Shown here in pieces: positions 46,347 through 57,228 of a stretch of DNA of 64,000 bases. Source of the DNA: Bacteroidetes bacterium UBA1312 (GTDB taxonomy: Bacteria > Bacteroidota > Bacteroidia > Chitinophagales > Chitinophagaceae); NCBI GenBank assembly GCA_002307135.1, contig DBTQ01000013.1:65270-129269 (forward strand), given 5' to 3'. Made by a program: the position numbers and the translations under genes. The notes beneath the pieces are model-generated. The model made no database searches. It was given only the letters and a program-made list of their open reading frames with translations, and was not told the DNA's origin. Position 1 is the first letter of the stretch; each line of letters starts with the position of its first letter.

Positions 46347-47828
46347 ATGAAAATATGGAGTAGAATAGAATGGGCAATAATAGTTGTGGCTTCGGCATTG
46401 CTACTGTTATTGCTTTTTCTGTTTTCCTGTAGTCATCCACATTCTGACGACTACTCGTACACTATGTTTGTTGTAAATAAAGGATTTTGGCGAGCAAGTG
46501 TTTATATTTTTCAAAATGATGCAGGCCGATTTTTCTCTTCTTTCTTACTTTATCTGAATCCGATGAGAAGCAAGAGTATCTCTGGTTATGAATGGTACAC
46601 TGCTAGCTTGTTTATTGTCTTTCTATTAAGTCTTTTTTTGTTTTTTTGGGTAGCATTAGGTAAGCTGGTACGCAAAAAAAGTATAATTTTTTTGTTTGCG
46701 TTTGTGGTGTTGTTTTTTCTTTCTTTTATGCCCAACATCCATGAGTTTTGTTATTGGTTGTGTGGAGAGGCTACATATTTGGCTTCAATTTCTTTATTGC
46801 TCTTCTCTGCCGCGCTTCATTTTTTGCTGATTCAGAAAAAATATAACAGAAACAAAGGTCTTTATCTGCTTTGTGTGCTCAATACGATATCTATTGCTGG
46901 CTGTAGTGAAATAGGTATTTTTATATATTGCTTAATGCTCTTCGTTTTTGGTCTTTATCGTCGACAATTCAAAGTAGAGAATGAGTGGCGTTTTTATACT
47001 ATTGTAATATTCTTTCTTGCTTCTATACTCTTTGTGTTTTCTGCAAAAGGCAATATTAATCGTCATCAAATTACACCATTTTCTGGGAGCTTTTTATTAG
47101 CAATTACGGGTGGATTTTATGCTACAATATTTTGGTTGAGTAAATGGATGCTTGTATTTGTGCCGCTATCGTTATTTTATATACTCAGCTTTGGTCAAAT
47201 GAATTTTTTAAACATCCGGCTAAGCTCATTCCGATTGTTCAAATCTAAAACCATTATTCTTGGTAGCATCTTCTTTTTTTTCTTCTGCCAAATAATGATA
47301 ATTTGGATGAGTGGAAGCATGCCGGAGCTTCGCACTGAGAATATTTTGTTTCTTTTTTTGCTCATATCAATCTTGTTCGCATCTCAGTTAATGATACAAG
47401 AGTATCCCATTATTTACGATGTGTTGAAAACAAGATTGAATGGGCTTCTTCAATTGCTTTCTTTTTTGTACCTGATTTGTGTCTTTTTAGTGATGCCTAA
47501 TAATTTTACTAGTGCATTATTCGATATTATATCCGGGCGCGCACGGCAATATAACCGGCAAAGTATAGAACGCTATACACTCTTGCAAACTAATCAAGAT
47601 AGTGTTGTATTGCTCCCCTCTATTAATAGCAGACCTAAACTGCTTTATTTTCCTACACTTACATGTAATAGTCAAATAGACCATAATGATGTTATTCATA
47701 TTGCTCTTGCAGAATATTTTGGGAAGCAATGGATATATGAGTATAATTGCAACACAGAAATACCTGATTATTCCATCAAGGAATTATTAAAGCAGAAACG
47801 CAGGCAACTTTTTTTTGAAAAAAAATAA
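46347..47828 (+). CDS. Polytopic membrane protein, DUF6056-like
   Basis: 493 aa with about 10-11 transmembrane helices from residue 9 on ([19 protein letters not shown] and following), rich in Phe, Leu and Ile. An early loop carries [11 protein letters not shown], with acidic residues just outside helix 1 as in GT-C-fold glycosyltransferases, then [14 protein letters not shown] and [15 protein letters not shown]. These resemble Bacteroidota DUF6056 proteins; the match is by eye. The last 110 residues form a soluble domain ([18 protein letters not shown]). Its place between rfbB and rfbA, probably in one operon, suggests a role in surface glycan assembly, such as moving or attaching a sugar. 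Function not established. Confidence 0.65.
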   Translation: MKIWSRIEWAIIVVASALLLLLLFLFSCSHPHSDDYSYTMFVVNKGFWRASVYIFQNDAGRFFSSFLLYLNPMRSKSISGYEWYTASLFIVFLLSLFLFFWVALGKLVRKKSIIFLFAFVVLFFLSFMPNIHEFCYWLCGEATYLASISLLLFSAALHFLLIQKKYNRNKGLYLLCVLNTISIAGCSEIGIFIYCLMLFVFGLYRRQFKVENEWRFYTIVIFFLASILFVFSAKGNINRHQITPFSGSFLLAITGGFYATIFWLSKWMLVFVPLSLFYILSFGQMNFLNIRLSSFRLFKSKTIILGSIFFFFFCQIMIIWMSGSMPELRTENILFLFLLISILFASQLMIQEYPIIYDVLKTRLNGLLQLLSFLYLICVFLVMPNNFTSALFDIISGRARQYNRQSIERYTLLQTNQDSVVLLPSINSRPKLLYFPTLTCNSQIDHNDVIHIALAEYFGKQWIYEYNCNTEIPDYSIKELLKQKRRQLFFEKK

Positions 47829-47842
47829 ATACGAAACTAATT

Positions 47843-48709
47843 ATGAAAGGTATTATACTAGCAGGAGGGTCCGGCACACGTTTATATCCATTGACAATTG
47901 CAGTAAGTAAGCAGCTTATGCCTGTTTATGACAAGCCCATGATCTATTATCCGTTGAGCACATTAATGCTTGCGGGTATAAGGGAGATACTTATTATCAC
48001 AACTCCTGAAGATCGGGCTGGATTCAAGAAATTACTGGGTGACGGTAGTCAAATAGGCTGTCGTTTTGAATATGTAGTACAGCCTAGTCCGGACGGTTTA
48101 GCTCAAGCATTTATTCTAGGTGCAGATTTTATTGGTAATGACCCTGTTGCGTTGATATTAGGGGACAATATTTTTTATGGTGCCGGTATGGGTACATTTT
48201 TGAAAACAAAAACAAACCCTGAAGGGGCAGTTGTGTTTGCATATCAGGTTCACGATCCTGAGCGATATGGCGTTGTTGAATTTGATAAGGATTTTAGAGC
48301 TTTAAGTATTGAAGAAAAGCCGCTTCAACCTAAATCCAATTATGCAGTACCTGGGTTATATTTTTACGACAATGATGTGGTCGCTATTGCCAAAGCAACC
48401 AAGCCATCCCCGCGTGGTGAATTGGAAATAACTGATGTAAACAAAACTTATCTTGAAAGGGGTAAATTGGAAGTGGGCGTATTGCGCAGAGGTACGGCTT
48501 GGTTGGACACAGGTACATTTGACTCACTTATGGAAGCAGGCGAATTTATTAATGTGATCGAAAAAAGACAGGGAATGAAGATCGGTTGTATTGAAGAGAT
48601 AGCTTACCGGAATGGCTGGATAAATGATGAGCAAATGAATAGACTGGCAGATAATTTTTTCAAAAGCGGCTATGGTGTTTATCTGAAAAAATTGATAGGA
48701 AATATTTAG
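47843..48709 (+). CDS. rfbA: Glucose-1-phosphate thymidylyltransferase
   Basis: 288 aa. RfbA makes dTDP-glucose from glucose-1-phosphate and dTTP, supplying RfbB. Nucleotide-binding [20 protein letters not shown] at the start, then [22 protein letters not shown]-like [12 protein letters not shown] (metal Asp), [17 protein letters not shown] and [15 protein letters not shown]. Length as expected. Last gene of the rfbB-membrane protein-rfbA group, 14 bases after the preceding stop. Confidence 0.97.
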   Translation: MKGIILAGGSGTRLYPLTIAVSKQLMPVYDKPMIYYPLSTLMLAGIREILIITTPEDRAGFKKLLGDGSQIGCRFEYVVQPSPDGLAQAFILGADFIGNDPVALILGDNIFYGAGMGTFLKTKTNPEGAVVFAYQVHDPERYGVVEFDKDFRALSIEEKPLQPKSNYAVPGLYFYDNDVVAIAKATKPSPRGELEITDVNKTYLERGKLEVGVLRRGTAWLDTGTFDSLMEAGEFINVIEKRQGMKIGCIEEIAYRNGWINDEQMNRLADNFFKSGYGVYLKKLIGNI

Positions 48710-48725
48710 AGCTCATATATATTAT

Positions 48726-48760
48726 AAACGACGGCGGTATTACTAATACCACCGCCGTTT
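48726..48760 (+). terminator. Imperfect hairpin after rfbA
   Basis: A GC-rich hairpin (acggcgg paired with ccgccgt, with tatta/taata inside and a bulge) 17 bases after the rfbA stop. The T run is short, so only a moderate terminator candidate. It lies before the convergent ostA-like gene. Confidence 0.5.
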
Positions 48761-48808
48761 ATGTAAATGCACAATTAAGACCGTTGCTTCAACAATATAT
48801 CATTGTAA

Positions 48809-50509
48809 TTATTCAAATAGTTCTAACAGACTTTTAGGTCTATAGTCGTTTAGCCATTTAAATCGACTTAGATGCAAATTGGGTAAGTCTGCTTTTTCGA
48901 GTGGTGTCATTGTTTGTTTTATCTCCTGCTCGAGTAATATTTTATCTATTTTATTATCCTTAAAAAACGCTCTCATGCGCTCACTCTGTGCTTCACTAGC
49001 GCCAATGTATGCGCCGCTTTCATCGGTAGGGAAAAATATACTTTCAGCATTTGGTTTTACCAATGCATCAGTCAATGCGTTATTGATAAGGTTTGCGGTT
49101 AATGTTTTGCCCTGTATCTGATTGAATAATTTTGCTTTGTCCGGCCCGGTTTGGGATACCATAAGTGCGTTTTCGGGAATAAATACTTTTTTTACTTTTC
49201 CACTATCCATATATGCTAATATAATGTCACCAGTTAATTGACTTTTTCGTGTCCAAACAATCGGGGCTTTCATCATACGCATGATAGAGTCTTGCATTGA
49301 AAAACTAATACTGTCACAACGGCCTTGGAGCGAATCTGAAAATATTTTTACATGATGGAAACCTGTATAATATTTAGGACTTGTAGTGTCTGCGATGGAT
49401 TCATTTGTGTTGAAATTTTTTGATTCGATTGCTGGTTGAAGTTTCAGCGTTTTAGTCGCTGTTCTTCTTTCTTTTTTTGAAGAATATTTTACAGTTGTAT
49501 CTGATTGATTTTTTTGATTGGACTTAAATTTTCTTACGTGTTCTGAAAAGAATGTATCGGCGCGAATAAATATACTGTCATTTCCTTGTTGCCTTTTAGC
49601 CACAGGTTTAATAGTAGCTAAAAGTGTTGCTTTTTTCTTATCGTATAGTGCAATGCCACAGTACATCGTAATACGTTCAGCTGTATCGTATATAATGACA
49701 CTACCAATTGCTTTGCCAAAGCCTATGAGATCATTATAGGTAATAGTATCCGCTTCTATATATTGTTCCTTGTCAAGGATTGATGATCTGGAGTTGAATT
49801 TTGCTACTAGATTTTTTGTGTCATAAGTTCCTTGTGTCGTTTGCAATAATGAAGTGTTAGTAGTTACAGTGGTAGAATCAAAAAAACGCATCATTTTGGT
49901 TTCAGTATTGTAGCCTAAATCTTTTGATTGGATATTGTACTGACTATCGGTAACATATACATCATGGACAAAGCGAGATTCTTTTGTTTTTACATTGTAC
50001 ATGCCATCAGTACTTGATACTGTAGTCGTATTGCTTTGTAACGTTCCCCCTTGACTGTAAGTACCTATTTTGGTAGTGAGATTATAGTTCAGTTCTTCGG
50101 TCCAAAGATGATCGTTCTGATTGGTGAGCGATACATTTCCATGCAAGTAGGCCTGTTTAATATTTCCTGTATAACGCAGGTAATCGCTTTCCACATGTGT
50201 TCCATTTGTTTGAATTATACGCACATTCCCAAATGCTTCGATATTATTTTTTTGTTGATTGAGGTAAGCACTATCACAAAAAAGCAAATCGGAGCCTTGT
50301 TTAAATTGTACATCGCCAATAAATTTGTTGAGCGTACACGAGTCCGTTTGTTGTGATTGAAAGTCTCTTGCATGTACAATTTCTACAGGCATTTTACCAG
50401 TAGTGTCACTAGTTTTTTGCGCCCATATATTTACTGAAACTAATAGTAGTAATACAATTAGTGCAGTATTTTTTTGTGATTTCTTGAGCTTAAAATAATT
50501 GCAGTACAA
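48809..50509 (-). CDS. OstA/LptA-like periplasmic LPS-transport protein
   Basis: 566 aa. Signal peptide (TALIVLLLLVSVNIWAQ) followed by OstA/LptA-type repeats: FIGDVQFKQGSDLLFCDSA, NIEAFGNVRIIQTNGTHVES, YLHGNVSLTNQNDHLWTEEL. This beta-jellyroll fold carries LPS through the periplasm or forms the N-terminal part of LptD; here there is no barrel, so it is a periplasmic protein. No ATG or GTG lies between the in-frame mlaD stop (15 bases upstream) and the signal peptide, so translation must begin at the TTG at 50509 or a rarer codon. Forms an operon with mlaD. Confidence 0.87.
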   Translation of the reverse strand: MYCNYFKLKKSQKNTALIVLLLLVSVNIWAQKTSDTTGKMPVEIVHARDFQSQQTDSCTLNKFIGDVQFKQGSDLLFCDSAYLNQQKNNIEAFGNVRIIQTNGTHVESDYLRYTGNIKQAYLHGNVSLTNQNDHLWTEELNYNLTTKIGTYSQGGTLQSNTTTVSSTDGMYNVKTKESRFVHDVYVTDSQYNIQSKDLGYNTETKMMRFFDSTTVTTNTSLLQTTQGTYDTKNLVAKFNSRSSILDKEQYIEADTITYNDLIGFGKAIGSVIIYDTAERITMYCGIALYDKKKATLLATIKPVAKRQQGNDSIFIRADTFFSEHVRKFKSNQKNQSDTTVKYSSKKERRTATKTLKLQPAIESKNFNTNESIADTTSPKYYTGFHHVKIFSDSLQGRCDSISFSMQDSIMRMMKAPIVWTRKSQLTGDIILAYMDSGKVKKVFIPENALMVSQTGPDKAKLFNQIQGKTLTANLINNALTDALVKPNAESIFFPTDESGAYIGASEAQSERMRAFFKDNKIDKILLEQEIKQTMTPLEKADLPNLHLSRFKWLNDYRPKSLLELFE

Positions 50510-50524
50510 AGTGAAATGAGGGTA

Positions 50525-51484
50525 TTATTGAGCTATGTTATCTTTTGGTGCTTTTCCGAATAAACGAATATTGATGTATCGTGATGGATGTTTGTTTACG
50601 TCATCAATGAGTTTATCCAATGCATTGAGGCTTGTAACAAGATTGTTGTACAGTTGTTTGTCATTTATCATTAGTCCAAGCGTGCCATCTCCTTTGTTTA
50701 CTTTTGACATAATAGTTTTTGTTTCTGTAAGTGTAGCCTGTAGCTCTTTAATTGTTTTGTCGAGTTCTGATTTAGAAAGCTGATCAGTAGTATTTTTTAA
50801 ATTGCCTAGTATTTTTGTTATATTTTCATTGTTCTTTGCAAAGTTGCCGGTAATACTATTTGCATTTCTAATCATAGAAGTTAATTGTTCACTTTCTCCA
50901 TTTAACTTGGTAGATAGTGCTGCAAAATTTTTCATGGTTACATCTAATGATGCCATTCCACTCTGGATATTTTGCTTTGTTTGAGGGTTTAATATACTTT
51001 GTACATTGGTTAGAATTGAATCAAGGTGTAGCATTATTAGTTGAGCATTGGCCATTACAGGATCCAGTTGAGCTCCAACTTTTGCCAATAGGCCAAGTTC
51101 TAATTTTGTTTGGATTGTATCTTTGTCTTCTAGGTTAGAGGGGCCATTTCCTAAGTCTAATCGCAATGATTTTCCGCTCATTAAATCAGGCGAAAATAAT
51201 GCAGCAGTAGTTCCTGTAGGTATTTTTATCTTTCTATTTACTGCAATGGTAACACGTACTTTGTTGCCATTACTTAGCGATACTTCTTTTACAGCGCCTA
51301 TCACATAGCCCTTTACTTGCACCGTTGCAGATGGGACTAGGCCTTCAATATTGTCGAAATAACAATAATAGTTTTTGTCAGAAGAAAATATGTTGAATCC
51401 TTTTAGGAAATAGACACCCACAATTATTATAAATATTGAGGAGACTACCATTATTCCCGTTTTTATTTCTTTGCTTATGGCCAT
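50525..51484 (-). CDS. MlaD/MCE-family lipid-transport protein
   Basis: 319 aa. One N-terminal membrane anchor (GIMVVSSIFIIIVGVYFLKG, about 10-29) and an MCE domain (about 35-115): YFDNIEGLVPSATVQVKGYV, GAVKEVSLSNGNKVRV, PTGTTAALFSPDLMSGKSL. The long C-terminal part (about 120-300) is helical and coiled-coil-like. MlaD proteins form hexameric rings on an ABC transporter that moves phospholipids between membranes; the MlaE and MlaF partners are not in this window. Upstream of ostA by 15 bases and in the same frame. A -7 element (minus strand TACTTTTG, 51564-51557) lies 73 bases upstream of the start. Confidence 0.9.
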   Translation of the reverse strand: MAISKEIKTGIMVVSSIFIIIVGVYFLKGFNIFSSDKNYYCYFDNIEGLVPSATVQVKGYVIGAVKEVSLSNGNKVRVTIAVNRKIKIPTGTTAALFSPDLMSGKSLRLDLGNGPSNLEDKDTIQTKLELGLLAKVGAQLDPVMANAQLIMLHLDSILTNVQSILNPQTKQNIQSGMASLDVTMKNFAALSTKLNGESEQLTSMIRNANSITGNFAKNNENITKILGNLKNTTDQLSKSELDKTIKELQATLTETKTIMSKVNKGDGTLGLMINDKQLYNNLVTSLNALDKLIDDVNKHPSRYINIRLFGKAPKDNIAQ

Positions 51485-51731
51485 GGTTTTATATCATTTG
51501 TATGCTGTATTTTGTTAGAATCAAAACTTGTTCCACACAGTTTGTTATTTAATTTGCAAAAGTAACAAAAAGGAATTCAAGGACGATTAATAATAAAACG
51601 GCAAATCACTATTAATTAAAGATCAAAACATTATTTAGGCAAATATAAATGGGTTCGTCCATTGTCAATCATTTTTAACTTATTGTACGTATATAAGCGA
51701 GTATCTTCGTCTTAACCAAAATGATAATTTT

Positions 51732-52262
51732 ATGAAAAAAATCAGCTTAGTATTTGCAATGGTTTTGTGCACAATGGGAGTTTTTGCACAAGAAGGAAAT
51801 AAAACTGCAAGAATTGCAGATAATAATCTGTTGCTAAATTTCGGTATTGGGCTGTCTAATTGGGGAATCCCAGTTTATGGTGGCTTGGAATATTTCGTAC
51901 ATCGGGATATAAGTGTAGGAGGAGTATTGGGTTATCAACATTACAATAATGGTTGGTATGGCTATGATTACAGTATTAACACCATTTCCGCAACTGCTGT
52001 TGCTAATTATCATTTCAATCACATTTTGAATATCCCTCGTAAATGGGATTTTTATGCTGGGCTTAACTTAGGTTTCTATAGTCAGTCTATTTCTAAACCC
52101 GGTCCTGCTCCAGATTATAATGGAAATACAATTAATGGGGTTGGTTTGGGTTTACAGGTTGGTGGACGTTACTATTTTGCCCGTAGATGGGGGCTTAATT
52201 TAGAATTAGCAGGCGGAAGTAGTATTAGTGATGTGAAATTTGGAATGACGTGCAAATTCTAA
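51732..52262 (+). CDS. Small outer-membrane beta-barrel protein
   Basis: 176 aa with a signal peptide (SLVFAMVLCTMGVFAQ). The rest alternates polar and aromatic residues as in an eight-stranded barrel (NLLLNFGIGLSNWGIPVYGG, DISVGGVLGYQHYNNGWYGY, KWDFYAGLNLGFYSQSI) and ends WGLNLELAGGSSISDVKFG with a terminal Phe (TCKF). General OmpA/OmpX-like membrane barrel; function unknown. Its stop overlaps that of the convergent hemW by four bases. Confidence 0.82.
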   Translation: MKKISLVFAMVLCTMGVFAQEGNKTARIADNNLLLNFGIGLSNWGIPVYGGLEYFVHRDISVGGVLGYQHYNNGWYGYDYSINTISATAVANYHFNHILNIPRKWDFYAGLNLGFYSQSISKPGPAPDYNGNTINGVGLGLQVGGRYYFARRWGLNLELAGGSSISDVKFGMTCKF

Positions 52263-53395
52263 ATATTATCTACAAATAATTCTGCGGCTATATGGTCTGC
52301 AAATAATTTGCCGGCATCTGTCAATAACAATTTATTTTCTTTAAGCGTCAGCCATTTTTTCTCCTGAAAAATTTGACTGACGCTTTCTATTTGTTGCGTA
52401 ATAGAGGAACCCCATTCTGTCTTTATTTTGTCCAAATCGCAACCCCACATAGTCCTTAATGAGGTCATAATGTATTCATTCAGCCGCTGTATACCAGTTA
52501 ATAATTCTTCCTCAAAAGCCAGTTTTTTATCTTGCAAAATACTCTTTAGATAGCTTGCATTATTGGCAATATTAAACCGTCGGTTTTTTCCGTCAAATGA
52601 ATGTGCTGATGGACCAATACCTAAATAGGGTATGCCTTGCCAATAATTTGTGTTATGTATTGCATACCGCTGATTGCAAGCAAGATTTGATATTTCGTAA
52701 TGTTCAAACCCCATTATTGTAGCTTCCTGCATCAATAATTCAAATTGGCCTGCCGCTTGTTCTGAATCTACAGGTTGCATTTTTTTCTTGCCAATTGCGT
52801 AGTGCAATGCAGTGCCTTCTTCTACAGTTAGTGCGTATGCAGAAAAGTGAGGAATAGACAGTTCTTTGACACGTTTAATATTGGAAAGCCAATCTTTATC
52901 ACTTAGTCCAGGTGTGCCATATATAAGATCAATAGATAATTGCTCAAATCCGGCATCTTGAGCTGCCTTTATGGATGTATCTGCTTGTTGCGCATTATGT
53001 GCACGATTCATATAATGTAAATCATGGTCGAAAAAAGATTGTACGCCAATACTGAAGCGATTAATGGGAGTATTCTTTAGTGATTTTATATAACTAACAT
53101 TTAAGTCATCAGGATTAGCCTCTAGCGTGCATTCTTTAATATTGATTACGTTGTAGTTGTTGAAAATAAAGTCAAAAATTCGATTTAATTCATCCGCAGA
53201 CAACAACGAAGGTGTTCCTCCTCCAAAATATATTGTTTCAACAGACGCTTCCTTTAAGTATTTTTTTTGTTGTCCCAACTCCCAAAGAATGCCATTAAGC
53301 ATATCGTCTTTCATTCCTAAAGAAGTAGAAAAATGGAAATTGCAATAAGTACATGCCTTGCGGCAAAAAGGAATATGAATATAAATACCTGCCAT
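52259..53395 (-). CDS. hemW: Radical SAM heme chaperone HemW
   Basis: 378 aa, start at the ATG at 53395 giving the family N-terminus MAGIYIHIPFC. The 4Fe-4S-binding motif is CRKACTYC (Cys11, Cys15, Cys18), followed by a fourth family motif around CNFHF. Other blocks: ETIYFGGGTPSLLSADEL, RFSIGVQSFFDHDL, AGFEQLSIDLIYGTPGLS, LTVEEGTALHYAIGK. HemW delivers heme to target enzymes and is not the anaerobic coproporphyrinogen oxidase HemN, from which it differs by lacking the fourth-cysteine arrangement. Convergent with the barrel gene, sharing the stop region. Confidence 0.93.
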   Translation of the reverse strand: MAGIYIHIPFCRKACTYCNFHFSTSLGMKDDMLNGILWELGQQKKYLKEASVETIYFGGGTPSLLSADELNRIFDFIFNNYNVINIKECTLEANPDDLNVSYIKSLKNTPINRFSIGVQSFFDHDLHYMNRAHNAQQADTSIKAAQDAGFEQLSIDLIYGTPGLSDKDWLSNIKRVKELSIPHFSAYALTVEEGTALHYAIGKKKMQPVDSEQAAGQFELLMQEATIMGFEHYEISNLACNQRYAIHNTNYWQGIPYLGIGPSAHSFDGKNRRFNIANNASYLKSILQDKKLAFEEELLTGIQRLNEYIMTSLRTMWGCDLDKIKTEWGSSITQQIESVSQIFQEKKWLTLKENKLLLTDAGKLFADHIAAELFVDNI

Positions 53396-53543
53396 AATAG
53401 ATTGCAAAGGTTACGAAAAAGACTATAGATGTTGTTGCTGAATCCGAGTTGTCAATAAAATAAAGGGTGAGGGTGTACGACAATCATTGCGTTGTCAGAT
53501 TTGAAATAATATACTTTTTAGTATTGATTTTTTTGATTGCTTT

Positions 53544-53573
53544 TTGAAGTTTAGTTTTATACACTTACCTTTG
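53544..53573 (+). promoter_or_regulatory. Promoter of atpD-atpC
   Basis: TTG (53544-53546), a 19-base spacer, TACCTTTG (53566-53573) followed by C. Full Bacteroidota consensus. Transcription would start near 53580, about 36 bases before the atpD ATG. Confidence 0.7.
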
Positions 53574-53609
53574 CGCCAAATTTCATTAAACAAATTATTT
53601 TTAATATAG

Positions 53610-55121
<1,512 letters not shown>

Positions 55122-55174
55122 TTCTTCCACGTCAGTTCAGATTAGTCTAAATTGCCAAATCATAAAATTGTATT

Positions 55175-55432
55175 ATGCAACTAGAAATATTAACACCAGA
55201 GCACAAAATTTATAGCGGGAACGTCTATGGTATTCAGTTGCCTGGTATTGAAGGGTCGTTTGAGGTATTAGAGAACCATGCTCCGATGATTGCATCATTG
55301 GCGAGCGGTAAAATGAAAATACTGAAAGACAAAAATAACAATACAGAATTGTATCAAATATCGGGTGGCTTTGCTGAAGTGATCAATAATAAAGTTTCTG
55401 TATTGATAGAAGATGCAAACGCTTTAGCTTAA
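55175..55432 (+). CDS. atpC: ATP synthase F1 subunit epsilon (short form)
   Basis: 85 aa. It contains the N-terminal beta-sandwich only (MQLEILTPEHKIYSGNVYGI, LPGIEGSFEVLENHAPMIA, ISGGFAEVINNKVSVLIEDA). The C-terminal two-helix domain that inhibits ATP hydrolysis in other bacteria is absent; short epsilon subunits are normal in this phylum. 53 bases after atpD, then a terminator. Confidence 0.95.
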   Translation: MQLEILTPEHKIYSGNVYGIQLPGIEGSFEVLENHAPMIASLASGKMKILKDKNNNTELYQISGGFAEVINNKVSVLIEDANALA

Positions 55433-55454
55433 TTATTATAACAGTAGATTTTTG

Positions 55455-55488
55455 AAAAACTGCAAATCAATATTGATTTGCAGTTTTT
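55455..55488 (+). terminator. Terminator after atpC
   Basis: Arms 55455-55470 and 55473-55488 are exact reverse complements (16 bp; the two-base centre means the inner pairs must open to form a loop). Five A on one side, five T on the other. Confidence 0.85.
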
Positions 55489-55584
55489 ATTTATTGCTAA
55501 CTCATAGCGTTGTATTATACTACAAATACTCGTTTTGTTTCCGTCATTTTAATTAATATTGCTTTGCAAAAAAAATACTGAATA

Positions 55585-55926
55585 ATGTCTAAAAAGCAAC
55601 ACCCCAAGAGCGGAGGCTTAGTTTATTCTACCAATCAAGATTTTTTTAATGAATTTGATCAAGAAACAGATAATTTAATAACCCTGACAAAGGAAAAACA
55701 AAAACTTCGGGTACAGCTTGACAATAAGCAACGCGCGGGTAAAGTCGTAAGCCTTATAAGCGGTTTTGTTGGAACAGAAGAAGATTTAGAGTATTTAGCC
55801 AAACAACTCAAAACAAAGTGTGGCGCAGGTGGAAGTGTCAAAGATGGAAACATATTGATACAAGGCGACTATAAAATAAAAATAATTGACTGGCTCAAGG
55901 TGTGGGGCTATATTTTAACCAAATGA
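55585..55926 (+). CDS. SUI1/eIF1-family translation factor (YciH-like)
   Basis: 113 aa. The SUI1 fold is clear in the C-terminal two-thirds: LRVQLDNKQRAGKVVSLISG, FVGTEEDLEYLAKQLKTKCG, CGAGGSVKDGNILIQGDYK. In bacteria these YciH-type proteins resemble eukaryotic initiation factor 1 and can affect start-site fidelity in vitro; the in vivo role is not settled. A basic N-terminus (SKKQHPKSGGLVYSTN) is usual. Lies between atpC and the transketolase subunit gene. Confidence 0.93.
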   Translation: MSKKQHPKSGGLVYSTNQDFFNEFDQETDNLITLTKEKQKLRVQLDNKQRAGKVVSLISGFVGTEEDLEYLAKQLKTKCGAGGSVKDGNILIQGDYKIKIIDWLKVWGYILTK

Positions 55927-55932
55927 TAAACG

Positions 55933-55940
55933 TACTTTTG
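55933..55940 (+). promoter_or_regulatory. -7 element before the transketolase subunit gene
   Basis: TACTTTTG followed by C matches the -7 consensus, 32 bases before the ATG at 55973. No well-placed TTG is seen upstream. It starts seven bases after the SUI1 gene stop. Confidence 0.45.
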
Positions 55941-55972
55941 CACCATTATTTCGAGCATTTTTATACCTACCA

Positions 55973-56935
55973 ATGTTACAAGACATCCAAATATTAAATG
56001 AAAAAGAAACCCGTGCCGGTTTTGGCGACGGTATTACTGAGCTTGCACGTACAAACCCTAATGTAGTTGCATTAACTGCCGATCTTGCCGGTTCTTTAAA
56101 GCTCAACCAATTTATTAAAGAAAACCCTGAACGTTTCGTGCAATGTGGTATTGCAGAAGCAAATATGATAGGGGTTGCAGCAGGGTTGACAATTGGTGGT
56201 AAGATTCCTTATGCGACCACTTTCGCTAATTTTGCGACTTCAAGGGTGTATGATCAAATTCGTCAATCCGTTGCATATAGTGGTAAAAATGTGAAAATAT
56301 GTGCATCACATGCGGGTCTTACTTTGGGCGAAGACGGCGCTACACACCAAGTGCTTGAGGATATAGGTATGATGAAAATGTTGCCTGGTATGGCTGTCAT
56401 AGTTCCGTGTGATTATAATCAAACAAAGGCGGCTACAATTGCTATCGCCGAATATGAAGGTCCTGTTTATTTGCGTTTTGGCCGCCCGAAATGGCCAAAT
56501 TTTACCGCCGAAAATCAAAAGTTTGAAATTGGTAAAGCACAAATTCTTGCCGAAGGTACTGATGTGAGTATAATCGCTTGCGGGCATTTAGTTTGGTTAG
56601 CCGTCGAAGCAGCTAAACAATTGGCAAACAAAGGTATTAGTGTTGATTTGATTAATATGCATACAATTAAGCCGTTAGACGAGGCTGCTATTATAAAATC
56701 GTTGTCAAAAACAGGATGTGTTGTCACTGCGGAAGAACATCAGGCAAATGGTGGTTTAGGGGATAGTGTCGCTAATGTTGCATCACGAAATTGTCCGGTG
56801 CCACATGAATATGTGGCTGTTATGGATACTTTTGGAGAGAGTGGTAAGCCGACTGATTTGTTAGCCAAGTATGGGTTGAGTACAGGTAATATTATTGCTG
56901 CGGCAGAAAAAGCTATTGCTAGAAAGAAAGGATAA
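55973..56935 (+). CDS. Transketolase C-terminal subunit
   Basis: 320 aa, equivalent to the pyrimidine-binding and C-terminal domains of transketolase: KETRAGFGDGITELARTNPN, FVQCGIAEANMIGVAAGLTI, TFANFATSRVYDQIRQSVAY, GEDGATHQVLEDIGMMK and VYLRFGRPKWP. The catalytic Glu for thiamine diphosphate lies in CGIAEANM. The thiamine-binding N-terminal half (about 280 aa) must be supplied by another gene; it is neither upstream nor downstream here, although split transketolases often have the two genes side by side. Pentose phosphate pathway, cytoplasm. Confidence 0.93.
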   Translation: MLQDIQILNEKETRAGFGDGITELARTNPNVVALTADLAGSLKLNQFIKENPERFVQCGIAEANMIGVAAGLTIGGKIPYATTFANFATSRVYDQIRQSVAYSGKNVKICASHAGLTLGEDGATHQVLEDIGMMKMLPGMAVIVPCDYNQTKAATIAIAEYEGPVYLRFGRPKWPNFTAENQKFEIGKAQILAEGTDVSIIACGHLVWLAVEAAKQLANKGISVDLINMHTIKPLDEAAIIKSLSKTGCVVTAEEHQANGGLGDSVANVASRNCPVPHEYVAVMDTFGESGKPTDLLAKYGLSTGNIIAAAEKAIARKKG

Positions 56936-56988
56936 ATTGTTTGCTGTAATTAACTATTCTTTCAGTTTTTCGTTTCTAACTTTACAAT

Positions 56989-57210
56989 ATGATTTCACAC
57001 TGGATAATATACGGCATTCTAATTTATGTTATTTACAACTTGGTTCGGAAAATTTTGTTTCCTATGTTTCAAGTTACAAAAATGGTGAATGAAAAAATGC
57101 GCGATATGCAAGAGAAAATGCAGGAAATGGATCAACAGTCTCAGCAAAAGCAGCAACGTGCACAACAGGTAAAAGAAGGTGATTATATAGAGTACGAAGA
57201 AGTAAAATAA
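56989..57210 (+). CDS. DUF4834-like small membrane protein
   Basis: 73 aa with one N-terminal transmembrane helix (HWIIYGILIYVIYNLVRKILF) and a charged, Met/Gln-rich helical tail (NEKMRDMQEKMQEMDQQSQ), ending DYIEYEEVK. Length and layout fit the Bacteroidota DUF4834 family, function unknown. It follows the transketolase subunit gene by 53 bases and ends at a perfect terminator. Confidence 0.75.
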   Translation: MISHWIIYGILIYVIYNLVRKILFPMFQVTKMVNEKMRDMQEKMQEMDQQSQQKQQRAQQVKEGDYIEYEEVK

Positions 57211-57228
57211 TAAAACGCGAATCACTTA

